64,000 bases of DNA from Planktothrix paucivesiculata PCC 9631 (GCF_900009265.2 NZ_LR735021.1:250136-314135), one strand, 5' to 3'. Shown: positions 8,157 through 18,254, counted from the first letter of the stretch. Notes: generated by a model from the sequence alone, not told the origin. Numbers and translations: made by a program.

Positions 8157-9068
8157 CTAAAATCCCACGGGAACCACTAACCCTTCCCGTGCCATAATTG
8201 CTTGGGGAGATATGGCCTGGACTTCCTGTTCTATCTGATCCAAAAAGTCATCGCTATGGCTAGGGTCGTGATGGAAAATCACTACTCGCTTGACTCCGGC
8301 AGCTTCAGCCATTTTTACCGCCTCTTGCCAAGTGGAATGTCCCCAACCGATTTTCGGAGATTTAGGATTATGATATTCCTCATCGCTATACATGGCATCG
8401 TAGATCAAAATATCGGCATTTTGAGACAGATTTAGGACATTTTCATCCAAGCCATCGGGGAGATGTTCAGTATCGGAACAATAAACCGCCGTGCGTCCCT
8501 TCCAAGTCACCCGATATCCCATGGCCGTATTCGGATGGTTCAGTTGTCCGGTTTCAATCAAAATATCATCCAACATCATCGAGTCTCCGGGCTTGAGTGT
8601 ATAGAATCTCAAGTCTCCCTGGAGTCCCGTCAGGGGAACAGGGGAATTCGGATGCAAAATCCGGTCAATAAAATGTTGTTTCATCGACTCCCCATCCGGC
8701 GGAATTGCCCCATAAATATGAAAACAATTACCCCGCATAAAAGCCGGGGTAAACAGGGGAAATCCTTGAATATGATCCCAGTGGTAGTGGGTAAAAAACA
8801 TATAGGCTTCCACCGGAGTTTCTTTAAGTAAATCATCTCCTAGGAGTCGCAGGCCAGTTCCGCCATCAAAAATCAAGCGTTTACCAGCCACTCGCATTTC
8901 CAAACAGGAGGTATTGCCCCCATAACGAATCGTCTCTTTTCCGGGGGTGGGAATACTGCCCCTAACCCCCCAGAATTGGATCACAAAATCCTCGGGTTTC
9001 GAGTCGGGAGTCGATAAATTAGAGAGCTTCTGAGGGTTAGCCCCCACAGACGATAGGCTGGTTTCCAT
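8157..9068 (-). CDS. MBL-fold metal-dependent hydrolase
   Basis: 303 residues of the metallo-beta-lactamase fold. Metal ligands are visible in THYHWDHIQG (HxHxDH), later H of LNHPNTAMGYR, D of YCSDTEH and H of IFHHDPSHSD. The N-terminal FWGVRGSIPTPG and GGNTSCLE motifs place it with the phosphodiesterase/RNase Z-like MBL proteins often called 'beta-lactamase domain protein'. The substrate is unknown. It follows aroC with one base between the aroC stop and its ATG, so the two are very likely co-transcribed. Confidence 0.88.
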   Translation of the reverse strand: METSLSSVGANPQKLSNLSTPDSKPEDFVIQFWGVRGSIPTPGKETIRYGGNTSCLEMRVAGKRLIFDGGTGLRLLGDDLLKETPVEAYMFFTHYHWDHIQGFPLFTPAFMRGNCFHIYGAIPPDGESMKQHFIDRILHPNSPVPLTGLQGDLRFYTLKPGDSMMLDDILIETGQLNHPNTAMGYRVTWKGRTAVYCSDTEHLPDGLDENVLNLSQNADILIYDAMYSDEEYHNPKSPKIGWGHSTWQEAVKMAEAAGVKRVVIFHHDPSHSDDFLDQIEQEVQAISPQAIMAREGLVVPVGF

Positions 9069-9069
9069 T

Positions 9070-10170
9070 TTATTCTTCAGGCTTCAAAGTTCCACACTGA
9101 CCATGATGACGCAGCAAATGATCGCACAACACAAGGGCAACCATTGCTTCCACCATTGGCACGGCCCGAGGTAAAACACAGGGGTCATGCCGTCCTTTCG
9201 CCGATAACAACGTTTCCTCTCCCTCCTGGGTGACGGTGCGTTGCTCCTTCCGAATTGTAGCAGTTGGCTTAAATGCTACTCGGATAATAATATTTTCTCC
9301 ATTGGAAATGCCACCCTGAATTCCACCCGATCGATTGGTTACGGTTCGGACACTACCCACAGGATCAATATAAAATTCATCGTTATGTTGACTGCCTGTG
9401 AGCAGAGTGCCCGCAAAGCCCGAGCCAATTTCAAACCCTTTACTCGCGGGTAAGGACATTACCCCTTTCGCTAGATCTGCTTCTAGTTTATCAAATACTG
9501 GAGATCCGAGTCCTAACGGAACATTTCGAGCCACACATTCCACTACCCCACCAATGGAGTCCCCCTGATCTCGAACCTGTTCAATCCGTTCTATCATGGT
9601 TTCGGCACAATTGCCATCGGGACAACGGACAATATTACTTTCTACTTGAGCTAGGGTAACGGTATTGGGATCAATCACTCCCTCGATATCTTGAATCCGT
9701 TTTACATAACCAATAATTTCTACCCCGGCATATTGTTTGAGGATTTGTTTGGCGATCGCCCCGGCGGCCACCCGTCCAATGGTTTCTCGGGCGGAAGATC
9801 GCCCCCCCCCTTGCCAATTTCTAATCCCATATTTGGCATCATAGGTGGCATCGGCATGGGAAGGGCGATATTTTACCGCCATATCACTATAATCTTGGGG
9901 GCGAGTATCCTGGTTCCGCACCATAATCATAATCGGGGTTCCCAGGGTTTGCCCCTCAAACACGCCGCTGAGAATATCACAGGTATCGGTTTCTTTGCGA
10001 GGAGTGGTAATCTTGCTTTGTCCGGGGCGTCGCCGATCCAGTTCCGCCTGAATATCTGTAATATCAAGTTTTAATCGGGGAGGGCAACCATCGATCACAA
10101 CTCCCACCGCCCCACCGTGGGATTCTCCAAAGGTCGTGATCCGAAACAAATGCCCAAATGTGTTGCCCAT
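9070..10170 (-). CDS. aroC: Chorismate synthase
   Basis: AroC converts EPSP to chorismate at the end of the shikimate pathway using reduced FMN. 366 aa, usual length. Family signatures: N-terminal [18 protein letters not shown], then [14 protein letters not shown], the central DATYDAKYG and [18 protein letters not shown], and C-terminal [15 protein letters not shown]. First gene of a two-gene unit with the MBL hydrolase. Confidence 0.98.
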   Translation of the reverse strand: MGNTFGHLFRITTFGESHGGAVGVVIDGCPPRLKLDITDIQAELDRRRPGQSKITTPRKETDTCDILSGVFEGQTLGTPIMIMVRNQDTRPQDYSDMAVKYRPSHADATYDAKYGIRNWQGGGRSSARETIGRVAAGAIAKQILKQYAGVEIIGYVKRIQDIEGVIDPNTVTLAQVESNIVRCPDGNCAETMIERIEQVRDQGDSIGGVVECVARNVPLGLGSPVFDKLEADLAKGVMSLPASKGFEIGSGFAGTLLTGSQHNDEFYIDPVGSVRTVTNRSGGIQGGISNGENIIIRVAFKPTATIRKEQRTVTQEGEETLLSAKGRHDPCVLPRAVPMVEAMVALVLCDHLLRHHGQCGTLKPEE

Positions 10171-10278
10171 AATGGTTGTGTTTATTTTGCCAAACTCTTT
10201 ATTATAGCAGATCTGGAGCTAAACCAGACCTGGAACCTTGAGAAAATATGTACCTAAAGCTTGAGAGAGAAAACATGA

Positions 10279-10300
10279 GAGACGCGCCGTGGCACGTCTC
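10279..10300. repeat. GAGACG palindromic repeat, copy 1
   Basis: A 22-bp imperfect palindrome, arms GAGACGCGCC and GGCACGTCTC around GT. The same sequence occurs at 32700-32721 and a close variant at 56097-56116; a different palindrome with the same outer arms lies at 47798-47819. Located just downstream of psbN (minus strand), where it could act as a transcript end. Confidence 0.75.
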
Positions 10301-10322
10301 TACGGATATCTCCCACCCCATG

Positions 10323-10454
10323 TTAGTCTTCGTGTTCTTCAAAGGGGTCGCGCAGGTCGGTAGAAGCAGGGCCAAAGGCTGTGTAGATCGCATATCCCGT
10401 CAGGGCGATCACAAACACAGCGATACAAATGCTTAGAGTTAATGCGGGTTCCAT
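10323..10454 (-). CDS. psbN: PsbN protein
   Basis: A 43-residue protein: a single membrane helix ([20 protein letters not shown]), then the diagnostic [18 protein letters not shown] tail. PsbN is a thylakoid protein needed for efficient photosystem II assembly or repair rather than a stable subunit. It is divergent from psbH, the conserved cyanobacterial and plastid arrangement. Confidence 0.97.
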   Translation of the reverse strand: MEPALTLSICIAVFVIALTGYAIYTAFGPASTDLRDPFEEHED

Positions 10455-10685
10455 TATGATTAATCCCTTGTTATTCGTGTGCTTCTATAATAAAATAATT
10501 AGAAAACTTAAGACAATTTAACAATTGTTTCGATTCTGGAGTCAGGATATTGTGTTTAACCCGATATGGGGACACCTAAATCGGGTAACATTAGCCTAAG
10601 CCTCTCCGGTCTTCCCTCGCTTGAAGCGGTGAGAGTGTCCAAAATCCAGAAAAAATTTTGTTGACGTAAAAAATTTAGGTGAACT

Positions 10686-10889
10686 ATGGCACAACGGACT
10701 TGGTTAGGAGATTTATTAAGACCTTTAAATTCCGAGTATGGTAAGGTTTCTCCCGGTTGGGGAACCACCTCCTTAATGGCAGTGTTTATGGGTCTGTTTT
10801 TTGTGTTTCTGTTAATTATTTTACAGATTTATAATTCCTCACTGCTGCTTGAAAATGTGGATGTAAACTGGGCTAATTTAACCCGCTAA
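10686..10889 (+). CDS. psbH: Photosystem II protein PsbH
   Basis: 67 residues, the usual cyanobacterial size (lacking the plastid phosphorylation extension). Begins [20 protein letters not shown] and P-GWGTT, one membrane helix ([21 protein letters not shown]), then a short lumenal tail. PsbH stabilises the D1/CP47 side of PSII. AGGTG lies about five bases before the ATG. The 231-bp gap to psbN must hold both promoters. Confidence 0.97.
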   Translation: MAQRTWLGDLLRPLNSEYGKVSPGWGTTSLMAVFMGLFFVFLLIILQIYNSSLLLENVDVNWANLTR

Positions 10890-11068
10890 TTAAGTTTAAA
10901 ATCCGGTTAATCGTGAACTGTGAGTAGCAATTTAGGCAATGGGTTTTAAGTATAATACCTAAAAATACTGACCTAAGTTCTGCATTTATGCTTGTTAAAA
11001 GTTGAAAGTCGCAGTTCACGGTTTTCTATTTATGACAATTATTTTTTGAAACTAAGGAGACTATTTTA

Positions 11069-11329
11069 GTGAATATATTTGGCATTGGTTTACCGGAAAT
11101 GGCAGTAATTTTGGTACTGGCACTCTTGATTTTTGGGCCAAAAAAGTTACCGGAAATTGGCAGTAGTTTGGGTAAAGCCCTGAAAGGGTTTCAACAGGCT
11201 TCTAAAGAGTTTGAAGATGAATTTAAAAAAGAAGCTCAAAAGTTAGAAGAAACACCTAAAATCAAGCCAGAAACCAACTCAATTGTCGCATCTACTCCCA
11301 CTGAAAATTCAGTCAATACCCTGGAATAA
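11069..11329 (+). CDS. tatA: Sec-independent translocase TatA/E
   Basis: 86 residues from a GTG start preceded by AAGGAGA. N-terminal membrane helix (GLPEMAVILVLALLIFGPKKLPE) with the FGPKKLPEIG hinge, an amphipathic helix (SLGKALKGFQQASKEFEDEF) and an acidic/polar tail; this is the TatA/TatE pore-forming subunit that exports folded proteins. No tatC nearby. It precedes pth by 49 bp, possibly the same unit. Confidence 0.93.
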   Translation: MNIFGIGLPEMAVILVLALLIFGPKKLPEIGSSLGKALKGFQQASKEFEDEFKKEAQKLEETPKIKPETNSIVASTPTENSVNTLE

Positions 11330-11378
11330 TTAATAGATAAAATCAATAAATTAACGTTATTTAGCTATATCAATAATT

Positions 11379-12017
11379 ATGATCATGGAGGTTACGCCCA
11401 CTAAAACCTTAATTGTGCCTCAATTAATAGTGGGTTTAGGAAATCCTGAAAACAAATATGAACAAACCCGACATAATATTGGTTTTGAGGCGATAGATGC
11501 GTTAGCCAAGGCTTGGCGAATTCCCGTTTCAGAAAATCGCAAATTTAAAGGTAAATTTGGGGAAGGGGTGACAACATCAGGGGAAAAAATTAGACTATTA
11601 AAGCCTCTAACCTATATGAATTTGTCAGGACAGGCGATTCGTGCTGTCGTTGATTGGTATAAACTCCCTCCCACATCCGTATTAGTAATTTATGATGATA
11701 TGGATTTACCATTAGGACGGTTGCGACTGCGGTTGTCCGGTTCAGCAGGAGGTCATAATGGCATGAAATCTACCATTTCCCATTTAGGAACCCAAAACTT
11801 TCCTCGGTTGCGAATTGGAATTGGTAAACCGAAGTCAATGACTGGAAACGGGGAAACGGTTTCTTATGTGTTGGGAAAATTTTCCTCACCAGAAATGCAA
11901 ATCATGGAACAAGTTCTAAAATGGACAGGGGAAGCCATTGATTTGAGTTTGCATCAAGGTGTGGAAAAAGCCATGAGTTTATATAATAATCGGAGTCTTG
12001 TTGATAACCCAGAGTGA
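11379..12017 (+). CDS. pth: Peptidyl-tRNA hydrolase
   Basis: Pth releases peptidyl-tRNA. 212 aa. Signatures: GLGNPENKYEQTRHNIGFEAID with the catalytic-region N and H, KPLTYMNLSGQAI, YDDMDLPLGRLRLR with the active D, and GSAGGHNGMKS. The ATGs at 11379 and 11385 are both possible starts. The stop overlaps the GTG of the next gene (GTGA), showing coupling. Confidence 0.96.
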   Translation: MIMEVTPTKTLIVPQLIVGLGNPENKYEQTRHNIGFEAIDALAKAWRIPVSENRKFKGKFGEGVTTSGEKIRLLKPLTYMNLSGQAIRAVVDWYKLPPTSVLVIYDDMDLPLGRLRLRLSGSAGGHNGMKSTISHLGTQNFPRLRIGIGKPKSMTGNGETVSYVLGKFSSPEMQIMEQVLKWTGEAIDLSLHQGVEKAMSLYNNRSLVDNPE

Positions 12018-12280
12018 GTTCTAAAAGTTTACCTGAAACAACGGCGTATGTAAGAATTACGCGACAATCTTGGCACCAGGGTCTTCTCGAAGGGGAGGTC
12101 AGTGCTGGGGATTACGAGTGGCGATTTCAGTGGCGATTTCGACATACCAAAAAACTCACAATTCAACCGTCCCAAGGACGAGCTTTAATTCAAGAACCCC
12201 TAGGACGGTTTTTAGAAAAGTATGATTATCAATTAGAACCCGGTGGAGATTATTGCTTTACGGTTCGCGCTCAATTTTAG
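12014..12280 (+). CDS. DUF3146 small cyanobacterial protein
   Basis: 88 residues, GTG start overlapping the pth stop by four bases. It contains W-rich beta segments (YVRITRQSWHQGLLEGEVSAG, WRFQWRFRHTKKL) and ends EPGGDYCFTVRAQF, fitting DUF3146, a cyanobacteria-specific family of unknown role. Linkage to pth is translational. Confidence 0.72.
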   Translation: MSSKSLPETTAYVRITRQSWHQGLLEGEVSAGDYEWRFQWRFRHTKKLTIQPSQGRALIQEPLGRFLEKYDYQLEPGGDYCFTVRAQF

Positions 12281-12422
12281 GTCAGGGTACAGGGGAAGCA
12301 AAGATCAAAATAGAATTTATTACCCTGGTTTACCGAATGCTATACTTATTTGAGAAAGTCTGAATTTAAAATGATAAAAAGCGTTACTATACCTATTTAC
12401 AAATTTATAAAAAAGCAAAATC

Positions 12423-15071
12423 GTGCAAAGTATTTCAAAGTTTGATATTGCTAGCCAAATTAGCTGTAACCCTTACTACAAAACGTCGCTAGGTTCTGCC
12501 TATTTAGGTAATAGCTTAGAACTGATGAGAGAACTGCCCGATGAAAGCATCGATCTGATTTGCACTTCCCCACCTTTCGCCTTAGTCAGAAAGAAAGAAT
12601 ATGGCAATGTAGATGCTCATCAATACGTCGAATGGTTCAAGGCGTTTACCTATGAATTTTACCGGATTCTCAAGCCCCAAGGATCGCTAGTGATCGATAT
12701 TGGAGGAACTTGGCTTAAGGGTTTTCCTGTGCGATCGCTGTATCATTTTGAATTAGTTATAGAGCTTTGCAAACCAAAATCAGAAGGGGGTTTAGGTTTT
12801 TTTCTCGCTCAAGAGCTTTTTTGGTATAACCCAGCGAAACTTCCTACACCTGCGGAGTGGGTGACAGTGCGAAGAGAAAGAGTTAAAGATGCTGTCAATA
12901 CAATTTGGTGGTTATCAAAAGATCCCCATCCTAAAGCCAATAATAAAAGAGTTTTACGCCCTTACAGTGAGGCGATGAAAAATCTATTAAAAAATGGCTA
13001 TGACGCAAAATTACGCCCGTCTGGACATGATATTTCTACTAAGTTTCAGAATGATCGCGGTGGTGCTATTCCTCCTAATATTATCGCCGATCCTTCATGT
13101 GAATCAGGTACATCGATTGGAAAACCCATATTAGGAGAATTTAATTGGATTTTAGAGAATGATTTAGCACAGCCTGTCAATATTATTTCTGCTTCTAATA
13201 CTGCATCTAATGATTACTATCAAAGGCGCTGTAAAGAAGAAGGAATTAAAGCTCATCCCGCCCGATTTCCTCAAGCATTACCTGAATTTGTTATCGGACT
13301 TTGTACAGAACCCGGTGATTTAGTCCTTGATCCATTTGCAGGTTCAAATATGACTGGACGAGTTGCTGAAACACTGGATCGCCGTTGGTTAGCCTTTGAA
13401 TTAGATGAAAATTATATTAAAGCATCACAGTTTCGATTTGAAGAAGATGCGCCATTGGTGGTTACTCCATTAAAAGACAGAAAAGCACTGAAAGCAAAAG
13501 CACTGACTTTAGCCCCTGATTATCTGGATAAATTATCTAAACTTGATGATCAAAATACTTATATCCAATTAGACTTATTTCAATCGCATAGTAATAATAT
13601 GGCGGAACAAAAACTTAAATTTACTTATGGGCATCAGTTTGAACCTAAAACGATGAATTTACGGGAACTGATACAACTCTGTCTAAAGTGTCAACCTGAT
13701 CGCCGTGTGCTACAGGATGAAATTGCCAAGCGTTACTATTCTAGCCACTCAACGCAAAATGATTTACAGAAAGGAGAAAATCGTAGCAAACTTGCTATGA
13801 ATACATTTCTTTCCCTTCGTGCTTACAAGTTAGTTGAGTCGATTAATGATGATGATTGGCAGTATAAAGTAACAGATATTGCTAATGAAATATTAGAAAA
13901 TCAGAGTGATGCGGATGAAGCCGCAACAATTTTTGCCCGTCATATCCTGACTAACTTAACTGGAATGTCTTTGCTGAAAGCAGTGGAAGCAATCAACAGT
14001 AGAGGCGATAAACCTAAATTAGATCTAATTGGTTACGAACTGCAAGAAATGGGATATTCTCTTTCTCCCAACGCCATTTATGTCAGCACTATGCGTCAAT
14101 GGTTACAAGAAGCAGGGGTATTTGAAAAAACTTACGAAATCAATTGGGATCGAGTTTATGATATTTTAGAACTTGATAAAGACTATATTGATGAAATTTA
14201 CACGCTTACCTCAGAGCAAAAGTATTTTCTATTAGCAATGCTCCAAATGAGTATTATAGAACTAACAAAATGGAATGATATTGTTAATTATGCGGTGAGC
14301 GTTTATAAAGTACGGTTCCCTTCTAAGTCATTTGTTAAGGATATTATTCAACCCTTAGTAGAAGTAGGTTTGATTGAAACGGAGAAAACGACGGGCGGAC
14401 GTGGTGCTAAACCCAATTTGGTTAAGTTGACTGAAAAAGCCCAGCGAGAATTACTATCTAAACTGTTAGAATCGATTGCAGATATGACAGAAATATCTCA
14501 AACAGAACTCAATCGAAGTTTTGAAGATGTTGTTAATGATTTAGAGCATTCAGATAAACATATAAAAGGTAAAGCCCTAGAATTGTTAGCTATTTGGATG
14601 ATTCGTTTAACGAGTCTTCGATTCACAAAATGGCGGAAACGGGACTATGAAACAGGACAAGGGGAAGTAGATGTTTTAGCTGCATCTGATCGTTTTGTCT
14701 ATCATCGTTGGCAAATTCAGTGCAAAAATACCAAACGAGTCGATGTTGAGGTGTTAGCGAAAGAAGTAGGCATGACTTTTGTAACGGGTGCTGATGTCGT
14801 AATGATCGTAACGACTGGGGAGTTTACCAGAGATGCTTTTCAGTACGCTTATCGGATGATGGAAGTATCCCGTTACTATATGGTGTTGATTCAAAAAGAG
14901 GATATTGAGGCTATTAAAGAAGATCGAACCAATATTATCAAGATTCTTGATCGCCGCGCAAGGCGTGTATTTGCCAAAAAGGAACTAGGGTTAACTGATA
15001 ATACAGTTGATGAGATTGAACTTGAAGAGGATTCACTGACAGAGTTTGATGGAATATTGACAGAGGAATAG
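12423..15071 (+). CDS. Single-chain DNA methyltransferase and Mrr-like nuclease
   Basis: 882 aa. Residues about 20-345 form a beta-class amino-methyltransferase: GNSLELM..DLICTSPPF (catalytic TSPPF) first, then DLVLDPFAGSNMTGRV (AdoMet site) and RRWLAFELDENY. A large middle part looks winged-helix-like (e.g. LTKLTEKAQRELLSKL near 670), perhaps target recognition. Residues about 714-830 carry a PD-(D/E)XK nuclease of Mrr type: KGKALELLAIWMIRL, D750 in GEVDVLA and Q766-C-K768 in WQIQCKNTK. A restriction-modification enzyme in one protein (type IIC/IIG-like) is the best reading. Start is GTG. No separate specificity subunit is adjacent. N4-cytosine versus N6-adenine cannot be decided. Confidence 0.85.
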   Translation: MQSISKFDIASQISCNPYYKTSLGSAYLGNSLELMRELPDESIDLICTSPPFALVRKKEYGNVDAHQYVEWFKAFTYEFYRILKPQGSLVIDIGGTWLKGFPVRSLYHFELVIELCKPKSEGGLGFFLAQELFWYNPAKLPTPAEWVTVRRERVKDAVNTIWWLSKDPHPKANNKRVLRPYSEAMKNLLKNGYDAKLRPSGHDISTKFQNDRGGAIPPNIIADPSCESGTSIGKPILGEFNWILENDLAQPVNIISASNTASNDYYQRRCKEEGIKAHPARFPQALPEFVIGLCTEPGDLVLDPFAGSNMTGRVAETLDRRWLAFELDENYIKASQFRFEEDAPLVVTPLKDRKALKAKALTLAPDYLDKLSKLDDQNTYIQLDLFQSHSNNMAEQKLKFTYGHQFEPKTMNLRELIQLCLKCQPDRRVLQDEIAKRYYSSHSTQNDLQKGENRSKLAMNTFLSLRAYKLVESINDDDWQYKVTDIANEILENQSDADEAATIFARHILTNLTGMSLLKAVEAINSRGDKPKLDLIGYELQEMGYSLSPNAIYVSTMRQWLQEAGVFEKTYEINWDRVYDILELDKDYIDEIYTLTSEQKYFLLAMLQMSIIELTKWNDIVNYAVSVYKVRFPSKSFVKDIIQPLVEVGLIETEKTTGGRGAKPNLVKLTEKAQRELLSKLLESIADMTEISQTELNRSFEDVVNDLEHSDKHIKGKALELLAIWMIRLTSLRFTKWRKRDYETGQGEVDVLAASDRFVYHRWQIQCKNTKRVDVEVLAKEVGMTFVTGADVVMIVTTGEFTRDAFQYAYRMMEVSRYYMVLIQKEDIEAIKEDRTNIIKILDRRARRVFAKKELGLTDNTVDEIELEEDSLTEFDGILTEE

Positions 15072-15111
15072 AGAAACCTCTGGGAAGAAGGGAAGAACCT
15101 CAGTTCTTCAG

Positions 15112-15675
15112 TTAAAGCTGATTTAAAATAATACAATGACGGCCCGGACGTTGAATTAATTCATCCTGTTCAAGTTTAATCATCATGCGGGTAACACTAA
15201 CTCGGGTCATGCCAATTAAATCAGAAATATCAGCATGGGTCAGACGCAAATCTATCAATAATCCTTCGGGTGTCAAACGACCAAATTTTTTTCCCAGCCA
15301 TTTTAAACAATTAAATAAACGCTGTTCTGTCCCTTGGGTGTGGAGAATACTTTGCAGTTCTTCTGTTTGGCGCAGATGGGTTAAAATCCGATCCAGATAA
15401 TTTGACCAATGAGTTGAAGGGATGAGACTAACTTCAACGGAGCTAACACATTCAATTTGATAGGGGTCAAGTTGAGAAACGGGTCTACCGACAATATCAT
15501 TCTGTCCCCAATATCCTAAACTAATTAAAGTTCCATCTTCTTTCCATGTGAGGGTACGCACGACACCCCGTTCGATCTTCCATAGGGTATTAGACCAGAG
15601 GGGGATTTGTTCCCGGGGGTTAAAGGTACGGGGTCTGGAGGTTAACGCAGGATTAACAAGGGTTGAAATATTCAC
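15112..15675 (-). CDS. Crp/Fnr family transcription regulator
   Basis: 187 residues. N-terminal cNMP-binding-like beta barrel (WKIERGVVRTLTWKEDGTLISLGYWGQNDIVG) and a C-terminal winged helix (LTHADISDLIGMTRVSVTRMMIKLEQDELI) of the Crp/NtcA class. Shorter at the N-terminus than NtcA and without an obvious cAMP phosphate-binding RxS motif, so the ligand is unknown. It is divergent from the PadR gene, and could control itself and the efflux genes. Confidence 0.85.
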   Translation of the reverse strand: MNISTLVNPALTSRPRTFNPREQIPLWSNTLWKIERGVVRTLTWKEDGTLISLGYWGQNDIVGRPVSQLDPYQIECVSSVEVSLIPSTHWSNYLDRILTHLRQTEELQSILHTQGTEQRLFNCLKWLGKKFGRLTPEGLLIDLRLTHADISDLIGMTRVSVTRMMIKLEQDELIQRPGRHCIILNQL

Positions 15676-15846
15676 AGGAGATTCCTTGAATGCTTACTCC
15701 CAGCCTAAAGGTTTGAGGTTAAATTTAGGTTCACTCTCGGTTAAAATTCTCTGACATTTCCGAGAAGCCTGCATTATAATACGACCTGATTGCCAAAAAA
15801 ATAATCGGCTACAATTCAATACATTTATAACTATCAGTTTGATATA

Positions 15847-16395
15847 ATGTTAGAGTTATCTGCCCTTGGACTATTACAACAGGAACCTTTACATGGCTAC
15901 CGACTAAAACAACGGCTGGAGTTATTTCTCAGTAGTTGTATGAGCGTTAACTATGGAGCGATTTACCCCTTGCTCAAACGTTTAGAAGAACGGGGTCAAG
16001 TTCAGGTTTTGTTAGAGGAGTCTGGAGATGGGGGGGCGAGTCGCAAAATTTATGCCGTAACTGCGGCTGGATGCGATCGCTGGCGGGAACAAATGTTGGA
16101 ACATCCGCAAGAAAGCTGGGTTAAAAGTCGTGCTCGATTTTTAGTGAAGTATTTCTTTTTCGGAAGTTTAGAACCTGGGGAACGAGTCCAACTGATTGAA
16201 ATTCGTTTAAGGGTTTGTTATCAACGAAAAACTTATTTAGATAGTCAAGAAATGGGAAAGTTGGTAACGGACTCTTTTCAAGTAGCAACTTGGGAACGTG
16301 CAAAAGTGATGCTGGAGTCAGAAATGGATTGGCTCCATGAATGTTTAGAAAAAGAAAAATCTACAGCCTCTACATCTATCTCTGGAAAGATGTAG
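15847..16395 (+). CDS. PadR family transcription regulator
   Basis: 182 residues. Winged helix with the PadR signature LELSALGLLQQEPLHGYRLKQRLE, VNYGAIYPLLKRLEERG and KIYAVTAAGCDRW, followed by the C-terminal dimerisation helices (EMDWLHECLEKEK). PadR proteins commonly repress efflux genes; here the RND adaptor and pump start 100 bp downstream on the same strand, so control of that pair is likely but inferred. Confidence 0.88.
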   Translation: MLELSALGLLQQEPLHGYRLKQRLELFLSSCMSVNYGAIYPLLKRLEERGQVQVLLEESGDGGASRKIYAVTAAGCDRWREQMLEHPQESWVKSRARFLVKYFFFGSLEPGERVQLIEIRLRVCYQRKTYLDSQEMGKLVTDSFQVATWERAKVMLESEMDWLHECLEKEKSTASTSISGKM

Positions 16396-16495
16396 ACTGA
16401 GTTTAATATATTGTAACTTTAGACTTTAACTCTAATTTTATCTCAATTTAATGTCGTTTTGCTCCGTAAAAAGCAACCTTAATCTTGGCTGAAAA

Positions 16496-18085
16496 ATGTC
16501 TAATTTACAATCCCCTAAATCTACTGTGAAAGAACAGGATCAAGAATTGATTCAGTCGGAAAATCAGCGAGAAGGAACTGATTTTCCCGCTAAATCCTTA
16601 CCCATAAAAATTGCTCCAGAACCCTCGGCTGCTAAAACCGGATGGTTGCCAATTTTGCTGGTTACTTCCATGGCATTGGGGATTGGTTTTGTCGGAGGAC
16701 AATGGTGGCAAGCTACACCGAAAGATGGGGATAAACCAACGGCAGAAAGACCGAATAGGGCTAGAGAAAATAAAGTTAAAATTGCTGCGGTAGAAACTTT
16801 AAATTTTGAGGAAACCTCTGATTTTGTGGGAACATTAGAGGCACAACGGGCAGTAGATATTAAGCCGGAAATTGAAGGTCGAATTACTGAAATTTTAGTG
16901 CGCTCTGGGCAGTTGATTCAACAGGGAGACGCGATCGCTCGCCTCAAAAGTGATAGTGTAGAATCGAGTTTAAATCAAGCTAAAGCCAATTTAGTTAGAA
17001 CTCAAGCCCGTTTATCAGAATTACAAGCCGGAAGTCGTCCAGAAGAAATTGCTCAAGGAAGGGCAAAATTAGCAGAAGCAAAAGCTAAATTAGCCGATGC
17101 GGAATCCGGTAGTTTATTAGCAGAAATTAATCAGGCCGCATCTCAAATCGATTCAATTCGAGCCGATGCCGAATTAGCTCAAAGTCGGGTAAATCGCTTT
17201 AGAGATTTAAGCGAATCAGGGGCAATTTCTCAAGATCAATTTGATGCTTTATCTTCTCAAAAAAGTAGTGCTAATGCGAATTTACAAGCCGCAAAACGCC
17301 GTTTAGAACAATTACAAAAAAATCGACAATCAGAAATTAATCTCCGTCAAGCCGTTATTGAACAGGAACAACAGGCTTTAAAACAATTAGAAAATGGCAC
17401 TCGAATTCAAGAAGTTCAACAGGCGGAAGCCCAGGTTGCTGAAGCATCGGCTCAGGTTCGCAATATTGAATTAGATTTGCAAGAAACCGCCGTTTTAGCA
17501 CCGTTTACAGGGGTAGTGGGTGATGTAGGAATTAAAGTGGGAGATTATGTGAGTAAAGGAGATATTCTCACCCGGTTAACCGCAAATGATCAGTTAGAAT
17601 TACGCTTACCCGTAGCATTAGAACACAAAGAAGATCTCAAGTTAGGATTATCGGTGAACATGATTGATGCCCAGGGAAAAGTATTAGGCACCGGACGAAT
17701 TAGTTTTATCTCTCCTTCAGTTAATCAAGACTCCCAAACAATTTTAGCTAAAGCAAGTTTTGATAATCGTCAAGGATTATTTAAAGATGGTCAATTTGTC
17801 CGGGCTGAAGTAGTTTGGAAACAAAAACTAAATGCCGTTGTAATTCCGATGACCGCCGTTCAATTTCAAGGTAATCAACGATTTGTATTTTTGGCGGAAG
17901 GAGAAGAAAAATTAACCGCCAAAAAACAACCGATTAAATTAGGTTTAATTCAAAAAGATCAGGCGGAAATTTTAGAAGGATTGAAACCAGGACAAAAATT
18001 GATTATCTCCGGTACACAAAAATTATCCGATGGTGCAGCTATTAATATTTTACCTGCTAATTCCGATCAAACTCCCAAGGGTTGA
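16496..18085 (+). CDS. RND efflux periplasmic adaptor (membrane fusion protein)
   Basis: 529 residues. A cytoplasmic leader of about 50 aa, one membrane anchor (GWLPILLVTSMALGIGFVGG), then a lipoyl/barrel-sandwich half (VDIKPEIEGRITEILVRSGQ), a long coiled-coil hairpin (about residues 160-320, rich in Q, A, E), the second barrel half (TAVLAPFTGVVGDVG) and beta-barrel/MP domains. It links an inner-membrane RND pump to an outer-membrane channel. The cognate pump follows at 18288, after a 200-bp gap filled with repeats. No tolC gene here. Confidence 0.93.
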   Translation: MSNLQSPKSTVKEQDQELIQSENQREGTDFPAKSLPIKIAPEPSAAKTGWLPILLVTSMALGIGFVGGQWWQATPKDGDKPTAERPNRARENKVKIAAVETLNFEETSDFVGTLEAQRAVDIKPEIEGRITEILVRSGQLIQQGDAIARLKSDSVESSLNQAKANLVRTQARLSELQAGSRPEEIAQGRAKLAEAKAKLADAESGSLLAEINQAASQIDSIRADAELAQSRVNRFRDLSESGAISQDQFDALSSQKSSANANLQAAKRRLEQLQKNRQSEINLRQAVIEQEQQALKQLENGTRIQEVQQAEAQVAEASAQVRNIELDLQETAVLAPFTGVVGDVGIKVGDYVSKGDILTRLTANDQLELRLPVALEHKEDLKLGLSVNMIDAQGKVLGTGRISFISPSVNQDSQTILAKASFDNRQGLFKDGQFVRAEVVWKQKLNAVVIPMTAVQFQGNQRFVFLAEGEEKLTAKKQPIKLGLIQKDQAEILEGLKPGQKLIISGTQKLSDGAAINILPANSDQTPKG

Positions 18086-18177
18086 GGTTGAGGGGGCAGG
18101 GGGAGCAGGCGGCACTTCGACAGGCTCAGTGGCCGCAGGGGGAGCAGGGGAGGCAGGGGAGGCAGGGGGAGTAAACT

Positions 18178-18254
18178 ATTACCCATTACCTATTACCTAT
18201 TACCCATTACCCATTACCCATTACCCATTACCCATTACCCATTACCCATTACCT
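18178..18254. repeat. Heptad tandem array ATTACCC/T, 11 units
   Basis: Eleven in-register 7-bp units, mostly ATTACCC with some ATTACCT, between the adaptor and pump genes. Preceded by a G-rich run (18090-18171) that includes a copy of the 18-bp dispersed motif at 18114-18131. Fits the STRR heptamer repeats known from cyanobacteria. Confidence 0.9.

Noticed and set aside
18178..18254. Tandem repeats as a possible CRISPR array
   Set aside because: Units are 7 bp with no unique spacers; they are heptad STRR-type repeats.
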